DNA of 64,000 bases from Mesostigma viride (taxonomy: Eukaryota > Streptophyta > Mesostigmatophyceae > Mesostigmatales > Mesostigmataceae), in NCBI GenBank assembly GCA_009746045.1, contig RPFO01000644.1, positions 646,501 to 710,500 of the forward strand, written 5' to 3'. The translations under genes and the position numbers were made by a program. The notes below the pieces were generated by a model, which did no database searches, had not been told where the DNA came from, and saw only the letters and a program-made list of their open reading frames with translations. Every line of letters starts with the position of its first letter. Within the stretch, counting starts at the first letter, position 1. Shown here in pieces: positions 56,766 through 64,000 of the stretch.

Positions 56766-58685
56766 CTAGTGCGAAGACTGACCCAGTGATAGCCTATTCA
56801 TCGTGTGTCGCAGAAGCGGGTACTGTGCCTTAGCTGAGCTATACAGTTTAGTAAGGGCATCGGAGTAGTTCCTTTCGCCCGGCACATGCTGGGTACTGAC
56901 ACAATCAGAGAACTCCTTGACCCTGAGGAAGTCCAAGTCCCGTGTGCGGGCATAAGGGTTCTCAATGAAATCAACAACCGCCTGGCTGTCCGTGCGTATC
57001 ACGCGACGGAGATGCGGAGTGGTGCCGCCCACCGCGAGAATCCAGCAAATGAGCGCGTGGAAGTAGGACAGCTCGCTCGCAGCCTCGCAGTATGCGCGCG
57101 CCTCAGCGGTGTCGGATCCCACATACACGCGGCGGTGCAAACGGGAATACCATGCAAAGATGGAAGACATCGTGGGTTGGTCAGCGTTGCAAATGGTAGT
57201 GACAGCAGCGCACCTACCACGCATCTTGGTGAGCACGCGGGCATCTAGGGAACTGTCGCAATAAGACACAAGCTCCACGGGCTTATCCCAGTCTACACCT
57301 TGTAACATCAACCCGGGTGAGGCCAGGAGGTACTGCACAATCACCGCACGGTCAATAAGGCACAGTACATTGTCAGGCAGTCGGCTAAGGACAGCCAAAT
57401 CAGGGCTAGTGGTGCAGGCCAGCCAATTAAGCTTGCCACGCAATGTCCCACACTCAGACGCAAGAAGCGGCCCACTGCTGCTCATTACCTCCTTAACCAA
57501 ATCCTGCACATAGCTGCCCTTGGGCTGAAGCAACATCGCCCACTTGCCGTGCTCATCGTGATCCATGACAGTGTCCATGCCCATGAACTGAACCACCTTG
57601 CCCGGCTCACGGAAAATAAGCTTGCCCACAGGGTACCTGGCATGCACAATGCTATGGAACCAGGCAATCCATTCACGCGGGCCAAAGCAATCACAGTCAT
57701 CCGCATGCACGAACACAAACACCAGCTCGCCCTTCCAGACGCCCACAAACAAGGAGGGGTCCAAGTCACTGTACACCATGCGAGCTGTGTCAAGGAGAAG
57801 GCGCTCTAGGCTCAGGCGCCAAGCCCGTGGACCAGCCACGGTCCCATCAACCGCCTTTATCAACCGCATAAACTTCTTTCCTACAAGAGGCTCCCAGATT
57901 TTGGGTGTCCTAACATAGAGGGGTGTGGTTCCATCCCATAGCCGAGCACTTTCATTGGCATCCCCGTGGAGGTAAGCCTTTGAAAAATCTAGCACAGCGG
58001 ACCCATGTGGCATACCCCTATTCAAGCGCCCTAGATGAAAGCACACTACCATGCGCCACGTATCTTTGTTTAAACCTGGCGCAGTCAAGGCCGAAGGGGG
58101 CAGGTCAGAAGATCCAGAAAACTCTAGCACTACAGGTCTAGCAAATTCTACTTTCCTATCAGTGCCCGGGACGGGCTTCATCTGAAATGTCCACTTAAAG
58201 CGAAGCAATCTGCCATCCCTCGGTACAACGTCCACAGGCTCCACGCACCCCAGCCCTAGCCATCGTTCCCCCGCAGCCAAGATGGCACCTTGGGTATTGT
58301 CTAGACCCTCCTCAGTCGAGACGTGCCTGGCTACATCAAAGAAGGACATGGGGCTCTCTTTAGCAAAGTCATGGAAATTAAGCCCCAAGCTTTCAGGGGT
58401 AAGGGCCTTAGGGGTAATGAGATCACGGGCAGGAGGCAACTCAGAATCATTGTACTCTACCCCTTTCAGGGCTGCCACCATAGGCAAGGAGAGGCCCCTA
58501 GTCGCTACATCGAGGAAGAAATTGTTTAATCTCAGGTAACCGAATCCCGCTCGAGACAACTGTGTGCTACTAACTGTGACCCCGGGTAGGGACAAGAATG
58601 GCTGCCCCAAAAGTGCTGGCCCGTCGTATCCCTCCACCACACACATAGGCGTCTCAACACCCAGGATCTCTAGTGGGATCTCCCG
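56766..58685 (-). CDS. Copia-type reverse transcriptase and RNase H
   Basis: A 626-codon frame from ATG 58646 to TAG 56766, also open upstream to the TAG at 58686. The first residues (CVVEGYDGPALLGQPFLSLP) look like the end of a retropepsin. The RT follows: VPRDGRLLRFKWTFQMKPV, VLDFSKAYLHGD, and the catalytic box VFVFVHADDCDCF, where copia elements usually have YVDD. The RNase H has VSYCDSSLD, SDTAEARAYCEAASEL, IRTDSQAVV and TQHVPGERNYSDALTKL. It ends at the same point relative to the domain as the second element (62375). The RT copies element RNA to DNA and RNase H removes the template. Both domains look complete. Confidence 0.85.
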   Translation of the reverse strand, partial: REIPLEILGVETPMCVVEGYDGPALLGQPFLSLPGVTVSSTQLSRAGFGYLRLNNFFLDVATRGLSLPMVAALKGVEYNDSELPPARDLITPKALTPESLGLNFHDFAKESPMSFFDVARHVSTEEGLDNTQGAILAAGERWLGLGCVEPVDVVPRDGRLLRFKWTFQMKPVPGTDRKVEFARPVVLEFSGSSDLPPSALTAPGLNKDTWRMVVCFHLGRLNRGMPHGSAVLDFSKAYLHGDANESARLWDGTTPLYVRTPKIWEPLVGKKFMRLIKAVDGTVAGPRAWRLSLERLLLDTARMVYSDLDPSLFVGVWKGELVFVFVHADDCDCFGPREWIAWFHSIVHARYPVGKLIFREPGKVVQFMGMDTVMDHDEHGKWAMLLQPKGSYVQDLVKEVMSSSGPLLASECGTLRGKLNWLACTTSPDLAVLSRLPDNVLCLIDRAVIVQYLLASPGLMLQGVDWDKPVELVSYCDSSLDARVLTKMRGRCAAVTTICNADQPTMSSIFAWYSRLHRRVYVGSDTAEARAYCEAASELSYFHALICWILAVGGTTPHLRRVIRTDSQAVVDFIENPYARTRDLDFLRVKEFSDCVSTQHVPGERNYSDALTKLYSSAKAQYPLLRHTMNRLSLGQSSH

Positions 58686-60218
58686 CTAGACCTTGTAAGA
58701 CCCCGACCTAGCAAAGTCAGTGACCTGGGTCCACCGGGAGGGAAACAAGGGACAATCATCATCTACACAATACTCCCCAATAATGGAGACCTGGGCTAGG
58801 GTGTCTACGAGAAGCCCACACTGAAGTGACCAAGTGGCCGAGAGTGAGGAAATCACAGCGATGCTCGGGTCAAGCTGAGGTGGTGCACTACCCATTGCAC
58901 AGGTTGGGTTGCGAAGGGAAGCAAGCCCCATGGTATTGTCTCGGCGCCTCAGCCCTAGCACAATCTTGTTCAGCAAACCACCACGCCCCTGGCTAGGCTG
59001 ACTAACGGCAGCCGGATCCTGGCTAACGGCAGGAGTAAAGCCCGCCCTACTACCCTCGCGCAGGTCAGCAGGGGGCTCGCTCATTACGCCTCGAACATCC
59101 TCCGCTAGAGCCCGCACGTCCCCATCATCATCTACGTCACCATCATCCTCGCTATTCCCCACAAAGACATCCATAGGGTCAGAGGCAGGCAGAGAACGAG
59201 GGGGAGAGGTGGGAACATCACCTGGCTCTCGCACGAAGTGCGCCACGTCTGCGTAGTAGTGGAGAAGTCGCTCCCATGCGCTCGTGTGCGGCAGGTAAGG
59301 CTTGAGTCTGCTCCAGGGAATGTGGTGTTGCTTGCCCTGCAAGGACACAATCGCCTTGCGTACATGCACGTCCACAGCCTCCACAGTGGCTGGGCCCTCC
59401 CATTGTCCCCTCTTGCCAAAGGAGCCCTCATCATGAATCCAAACCTGGTCCCCTACGCTATAATAGGCGGTAGCCGGCCTACGCATATCCCTTCGAACCA
59501 GATTGGCAAACTTTTGCTGCAAATGCTGTGCCCATTCCTCCTCTACTTCAGGCAGGTAGTGGCCATGCTGCAAGCCCTCTGCAGTGATAACACAATTGCG
59601 CGAAGGCACTGAAAGGAGCACACGGCGGTTTAGGCATGCAGAAATATGCAAAGCCCACACTAAACGGGAAGCATAAGAACCAAGAGCAGCCTCACCGTTC
59701 CGCCGTGCAGCTTGTTTAAATTCCTGCACAGCACGTTCCACCAAACCTTGCCCTTCATGGTCTTGACGGCCCACTGTCCGGAGGTACTCAAACCCCGGCT
59801 TGCCCTCAAAGCATGCGAACTGCCTGTCCATTTGTAGTGACTCAATAGGAGAGAAAAACGCAGAGAGAATGTCAATAGCCTCCGCCTGCTGGGGACGAAC
59901 CCAGCGCATACTTCGACGAGGCCTCCTAATGGGCCCGGCCCTACCCTCGTCGGCAGTGGCATTGTTTTTCTTGTCCGGCTGCCTGCCGGACTTGCAAAAC
60001 CTGGCCTTGTGGCCTGGCTTGTGGCATTTGCCACACAAATTGGTCGACAGAGGAAAATTCTTGTTGGCATTGCAGCTGTCACGGTTGTGGCCAGTGCCCT
60101 GGCACCTCGGGCACTTCTCGCGTCTGTCGCCCTCCCCAAAAACAGCACTGATGCTTGCTAGCTGTTCCCGCGGGCTTGGTGGCAGATCCCCTTCCCGCCA
60201 ATGCCTGTGCCGCACCAC
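58686..60218 (-). CDS. Copia-like polyprotein part: zinc knuckles, integrase remnant, protease
   Basis: A 510-codon frame. Residues 36-70 hold two CCHC knuckles (CPRCQGTGHNRDSC, CGKCHKPGHKARFC) typical of Gag nucleocapsid. Next is an integrase segment: LQMDRQFACFEGKPGFEYLR (second catalytic D), GRQDHEGQGLVERAVQEFKQ (catalytic E), and a C-terminal domain (YYSVGDQVWIHDEGSFGKRG, IPWSRLKPYL). The HHCC zinc site and first D are missing. After an acidic linker comes a retropepsin-like GLLVDTLAQVSIIG, with L where DTG has G. Protease therefore lies after integrase, whereas copia normally has it before. The TAG at 58686-58688 splits this protease from its C-terminal half in the next frame. Confidence 0.75.
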   Translation of the reverse strand: MVRHRHWREGDLPPSPREQLASISAVFGEGDRREKCPRCQGTGHNRDSCNANKNFPLSTNLCGKCHKPGHKARFCKSGRQPDKKNNATADEGRAGPIRRPRRSMRWVRPQQAEAIDILSAFFSPIESLQMDRQFACFEGKPGFEYLRTVGRQDHEGQGLVERAVQEFKQAARRNGEAALGSYASRLVWALHISACLNRRVLLSVPSRNCVITAEGLQHGHYLPEVEEEWAQHLQQKFANLVRRDMRRPATAYYSVGDQVWIHDEGSFGKRGQWEGPATVEAVDVHVRKAIVSLQGKQHHIPWSRLKPYLPHTSAWERLLHYYADVAHFVREPGDVPTSPPRSLPASDPMDVFVGNSEDDGDVDDDGDVRALAEDVRGVMSEPPADLREGSRAGFTPAVSQDPAAVSQPSQGRGGLLNKIVLGLRRRDNTMGLASLRNPTCAMGSAPPQLDPSIAVISSLSATWSLQCGLLVDTLAQVSIIGEYCVDDDCPLFPSRWTQVTDFARSGSYKV

Positions 60219-60870
60219 CGAGGGCTAAGGCCTCCCGGATGGCAGTAAAGCTGGCAGTCCTACTTTCCAGCTTTTCCTTTGTCAGGACGGGAGCCAAGCC
60301 TTGGATACTGCTGTCAGTAATCACACCACTGGCGAGGGCCTTGCCCAGGAAAAGCACGACGCTGAAATCATCTGGAAAAGTCAACGTAGTGTCTTCCAGC
60401 ATCCTCTCAAATGCCAGTGTCGCCTGGACCGGGTCGCCCGACACCTCAAAAGTGAGGATCCGCATCATATCTTTGATCGACTTGAGCAGGCCCTCGGGCA
60501 CCAGGAGTTCCTTCAAACGGCTGTAAAAGTCCGCCCACTCCATCTTCTAATTCTCGTGGGCAATCCGGATCAAATCACGGACGGCCGGCATTCCCGACGA
60601 GCCGTGTCCACTGAATCGCAACGTAGCACTGACGTGGTCGTTGTCCAGGAAACTCACTGTCTTCGCGTACCAGTACCCCAGGCCGTCGTAGTAGTCCTTC
60701 TTCTCCGGGTCCTTGCTGCCGGGTGGCAGCAGCTTGGGCAGCAAACGCATTGCCAATTCGTGCTGCTTTAATTAGTTCATTTCCTTCTTGTCCTGTCCAG
60801 TCAGGACAATGGCGTCAGTCTCAGCGCTTGCCGCAGCACGGCTACCAGCCAAGGTAAAAAAAATTGTGTG
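60079..60870 (-). pseudogene. Copia-like Gag region with in-frame stops
   Basis: One frame runs from about 60870 through LTGQDKKEMN, TAA (60772-60774), QHELAMRLLPKLLPPG, SATLRFSGHGSSGMPAV, TAG (60547-60549), MEWADFYSRLKELLVPEGLL, VQATLAFERMLEDTTLTFPD to about 60130. A +1 shift there enters the frame with the zinc knuckles. The layout matches copia Gag. No clear ATG lies between the LTR remnant and the first coding residues. The stops make it inactive unless they are read through. Confidence 0.7.
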
Positions 60871-60881
60871 ATTAAGAGTAC

Positions 60882-60932
60882 GAGTTGAGAATGACTTTGG
60901 AATTGTTTGGTTGCAATGGCTGCGGCTCCTTG
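60882..60932 (-). repeat. 5' LTR remnant of copia-like element 1
   Basis: Exactly repeats the 51 bp at 56097-56147 (TTGAGAATGACTTTGGAATT...), in the position expected for the end of a 5' LTR. Similarity stops at 60932, so the rest of the LTR has been lost or replaced. Confidence 0.65.
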
Positions 60933-61701
60933 AGTTAACGTTCCCAGCAAACGCAATGTGAAGGATATGGTTGCAATGCAGCAATGTGTGAATATGGTTG
61001 GAAACGGAGCTTTGTTAAAATTGGATAATGTTACAGCGCTCACACACTTGAGGCTTGTACACGCGCTTGCCAAGTCAAGGCACACACGTGAGGCGGGCTC
61101 GCAAGAGATGCCCATTTGGCACTGGCCTATTGTTTATATACTTGTGCACTGTGCTTGCTAGTCCTGAGCAGCCTAGGAGGCCTGCTCAGTAATAACACCC
61201 CCGGTACAGTATTCACTACCTGTACAGCGCCCAGCTCCTATACAGTAGGTCTGCCATACAGGCACAGTGACCACAGAGCACAGTCCACAGTGACTATTGC
61301 ATCTGCACCTAGAAGTCCAGGACTAAGCCTGCGGTACCAACAGACCACAGGTTAAGGTTCCTATTTCCTGCGTACGACGTATTAATCCAATACCGTCGTA
61401 GGTACAGCACCTAATTCCTGTCAGCCCAGGAATTACTGTCGACCCCATATGTCGTCGGCAAATATTCACGTCCGACTTAGAAGAACAGCCGGCTCGCGCT
61501 CGCGCGCGACCGGGAAGTCGGAACGCCATAACTTTCTTGATACTTGTCGGAATGAACTCGTTCCGGTGCCGCTGGAATCGCAGAGATATGCCGAATCAGG
61601 ATCACGCCAATGCGCTTGGCGTTAACTCCAATCCTTTCTTTTCTTGAGCTGTAGCAGCTCACACAAGTCTACATACAAACACACACAATGGGTACTGGAC
61701 A
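60933..61701 (-). repeat. Putative 3' LTR region of copia-like element 2
   Basis: On the minus strand a polypurine tract GTCGGGGAGGA (61702-61712) is directly followed by TGTCCAGTACCC starting at 61701, as expected for the start of a 3' LTR. A TATA-like TATATAAA (minus) lies at about 61133-61140, and a hairpin CTGAGCAG/CTGCTCAG lies at about 61164-61189. The far end cannot be fixed because the partner LTR is outside the window. Confidence 0.5.
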
Positions 61702-62374
61702 TCCTCCCCGACTACAAGTCACAACCCGCTGGGCATGACAGTCAGCTTGGATTCCTTATTATATGTACATAGCACCCATACTGGCTCAGGAGCACAAACA
61801 AATTACAATGAGTCCCTATCCCTTCACGGGAGGCTCGTTGTGTTACCCATGTACAAGAGGTTGGCCAACTGTGGCAGCCCATAGGTGTTCAGCTAAGAAC
61901 TTGAGAAGTATGTACAACCTTCAGGACCTTAGGCGAAACCCCACAGATCACCCACAACAGCTCATCAGAAAACATTGCTGACCCCCAGACGGGAGTCGGC
62001 GCCGGTCTGCTGCCCCTTATCGAACCAGACACAACATCTACGCGAAGCACATGCAAAACACAAGCTCCCATACTCGTTCCAACCGTGGAAAATCAGGGGA
62101 CCTGTCGCCACCTCACCAGCATGGTGGATGGGTCAGCCAGTCCGTGAAACTCCGCCTTAAGACGGCACCAGGGAATCGAACCCCGCCCACAAACCACAGA
62201 TCTGGGGAAACCTCAGACTGAGATGAAAACCCCAGATAGACATCTCTCCATCAGAGACAATGTCAGACATTCCCACACCAGAGACATGTCTCACCCCTCA
62301 AGGTGTGCTCAGGATTATGTACAATCAAGCTCCCAGCCTGATATCCAGAGACTTAAGCACCCAGCTCTCAGCTT
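61702..62374 (-). other. Untranslated region between RNase H stop and LTR of element 2
   Basis: About 670 nt with no ORF. It includes a perfect B-box-like GGTTCGATTCC on the minus strand (about 62171-62181), with a T-arm that could pair, but no complete tRNA fold around it. Confidence 0.4.
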
Positions 62375-64000
62375 TTAGACAGATAGACCGACTTGACAGT
62401 CAGCATTCATGAGCTTCCTCAGTACATTGTACTGGGCTGGGGCCTTGTGTGGCAGCTTTGTCAATGCATCAGCAGGGTTCTCCTCGCCAGGGATATGCTT
62501 CAAGTCAACCAAACTGGCCAACTCCTTCAGCAACAAATAATCCAGGTCCCGGCTTCTGGCCAGCTGCTTGTGAACAAACTGGACCATACCCATGCTGTCT
62601 GTTAGCAACAACGTCTCCATCTGCAAGGTCCAAGGGGTAACTGAAGCCAGCTCCAGCATTAACTCCTTTATGTACAGGCTGGACTGGATCCCCTCGCATA
62701 TGGCCCTGCATTCTGCCACATCTGAACTGATACAGACCCTCTTCTGCAGTCTGCTGTACCAGCTGAACAAACTTGCCCTGCTCTGATAAAAAGCAAACAG
62801 AGCAGCAGATCTCCCCCTGACCTTGGTAACCTGGCGAGCATCCATGGAACTGTCAACAAAGATCTCCAAGGTGATAGGCTGGGCAAAGTCAATCCCAGAC
62901 AAAATCAGATCAGGGGTACTCTCCACCAACCGGGCTATGACTCGAGGCTTCTCATCCTCAAGCACCTCATCAGGCATTCTGCTATGGACCATCAAAGACG
63001 GACCACAGATGCTGGCAAACCAGGCCCACATGCCTCTCAACTCAGGTCCTGCAGCCTGGGTGATCTTCTCTGGCAAGGCCTTCACAATGGTCTGTTTATA
63101 ATCTCCTCCAGCCTGAAGCCTGATACTCCACTCCCCGTCCCTCCTGAACAGGGTAGCCTGCATTCCACAGAACACTACAGGCTTGTTGGGCTCCTGCCAC
63201 AGCTCCTTGCCCAGTGAAAACTTGCCACTGATGACAGGAATAAACTTCTTCAGCCAGGTCGTGGGGGCTAGCAAATGCAGATCATCTCCATGCAAACTAG
63301 CATACACTGGCAGACCCTCCCATTGGGCCAGCAGCAAACAGGGATCAACTGAAGACACTCTCAAGCCACACTCACTGATCAGAGCTTCCTGCAGCGTGAG
63401 TCTCCAGATGATTGGGCTCGACCTGAGTCCTTCCAGGCCCTTCAGAATAACCAGGAATTGTTGATGCAGCTCCAGCTTCCAGATGGCAGGCACCTCAACA
63501 CAGTAAGGCTCATCCTGCTTCCACACCCTCCTGGCCACTTCTGGATCAGATTTTAAAAATGCCCTCTTGAAGTCCAGCAGCACTGATGACATAGCTGCTC
63601 CCCTGTTCAGCAACCCCACGTAGAGACATAGCAAAATTCTCCATGTGTCGTGTAGCATCCCTGGCGTGTATAGCTCCTCTCCTGGCAGACTCCCCGTGCC
63701 GTGATACTCATTCAGGACAGGCCTGACATGGGGCACTGATACCTCATCCACAACCTTCCTCTTCAGCACAAATCTCAAAGCAAGCTTCCTTGATGCTGGG
63801 GGACGTCTGTCTGTTGGTGCAGCACACTCAAACTGCAACCACTCCTCCAATGCCTTGGAGAAGGCGAGCTTCCAAGCCTCAAACAAAGTAGGCGAGCTCA
63901 TCTCTTGGACCAGCTGGTCATATGTCAAAGGAGAGTGTGCAGCAAGGCTCCTGTGAGTTATGCCAATACTGCTGGGGTGCAACACAGCTGGAATCACCAA
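62375..64000 (-). CDS. Copia-type RT and RNase H of element 2 (runs off window)
   Basis: A 541-codon open frame reaching the window edge, with no stop codon inside it. RT: SVLLDFKRAFLKSD, then VYASLHGDDLHLL in the catalytic box, with HGDD where copia usually has YVDD. RNase H: EIFVDSSMDARQVTKVRGRS, SSDVAECRAICEGIQS, LLTDSMGMV, LKHIPGEENPADALTKLPHK. It ends at TAA 62375. It is clearly diverged from element 1 but ends at the matching position. Because it is open throughout, it is probably younger than element 1. Confidence 0.85.
   Translation of the reverse strand: MVIPAVLHPSSIGITHRSLAAHSPLTYDQLVQEMSSPTLFEAWKLAFSKALEEWLQFECAAPTDRRPPASRKLALRFVLKRKVVDEVSVPHVRPVLNEYHGTGSLPGEELYTPGMLHDTWRILLCLYVGLLNRGAAMSSVLLDFKRAFLKSDPEVARRVWKQDEPYCVEVPAIWKLELHQQFLVILKGLEGLRSSPIIWRLTLQEALISECGLRVSSVDPCLLLAQWEGLPVYASLHGDDLHLLAPTTWLKKFIPVISGKFSLGKELWQEPNKPVVFCGMQATLFRRDGEWSIRLQAGGDYKQTIVKALPEKITQAAGPELRGMWAWFASICGPSLMVHSRMPDEVLEDEKPRVIARLVESTPDLILSGIDFAQPITLEIFVDSSMDARQVTKVRGRSAALFAFYQSRASLFSWYSRLQKRVCISSDVAECRAICEGIQSSLYIKELMLELASVTPWTLQMETLLLTDSMGMVQFVHKQLARSRDLDYLLLKELASLVDLKHIPGEENPADALTKLPHKAPAQYNVLRKLMNADCQVGLSV

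Noticed and set aside
56766-60870. Nuclear code with TAR read as glutamine
   Set aside because: Tempting from three in-frame TARs, but matching RNase H ends use TAG and TAA, the SET gene ends at TAG just after its acidic tail, and a LINE TAG replaces an AAG codon. Kept only as a low-ranked alternative.
62150-62230. Possible minus-strand tRNA gene around GGTTCGATTCC
   Set aside because: The T-arm can pair, but the acceptor and anticodon stems cannot be built.

Overview
This is nuclear DNA from a green-lineage alga, probably a chlorophyte. The evidence is spliced protein genes with canonical GT..AG introns, a nuclear gene for a plastid-type ribosome recycling factor, a plant-type GT14 (DUF266) glycosyltransferase, and many eukaryotic transposons. 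I cannot name the species. Nothing looks prokaryotic: no operons, CRISPR arrays, rRNA or intact tRNA genes.

Host genes. I rebuilt several genes exon by exon, checking that splice phases agree. (1) 2408-3376 (-): a conserved algal protein of unknown function. (2) 9091-15731 (-): a 9-exon plastid ribosome recycling factor of 250 aa. (3) 17378-17757 (-): a tentative 2-exon small membrane protein with a transit-like start. (4) 18612-31403 (+): an 8-exon GT14-family glycosyltransferase of about 571 aa. (5) 37578-39163 (-): a 3-exon gene of 148 aa, function unknown. (6) 45393-50364 (-): a CW / PHD / SET-domain chromatin protein of about 975 aa. Simple open-reading-frame calling misses most of these because the exons are short. 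The longest open frames in the window are translated microsatellites.

Introns and repeats. Very large simple repeats sit inside introns: GGT in GT14 intron 1, CCCAT/CCCAC in intron 4, a G-rich purine array in intron 5, GGT/ACC in the SET intron, and a compound tetranucleotide array that is nearly the whole of one intron of the 37578-39163 gene. In several introns the array starts at a splice site, and in the recycling factor two minisatellites are tandem copies of an exon edge plus its splice site.

Mobile DNA. Several 5'-truncated LINE families occur (about 1-1650, 5236-7820, 31890-33030, 33810-36405, 39850-40720, 41260-42361, 43710-44640, 52600-53725). Most end in a TTAA-repeat tail preceded by a small hairpin. 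One carries a tRNA-like SINE with a 17-bp target duplication. There is a 1,344-bp piggyBac-like non-autonomous element at a TTAA site, a 1,028-bp hAT-like non-autonomous element in GT14 intron 5, and a foldback element near 54.1-54.6 kb. The right end (56.1-64 kb, minus strand) holds two Ty1/copia-like retroelements. The better preserved one has an unusual Gag-integrase-protease-RT-RNase H domain order.
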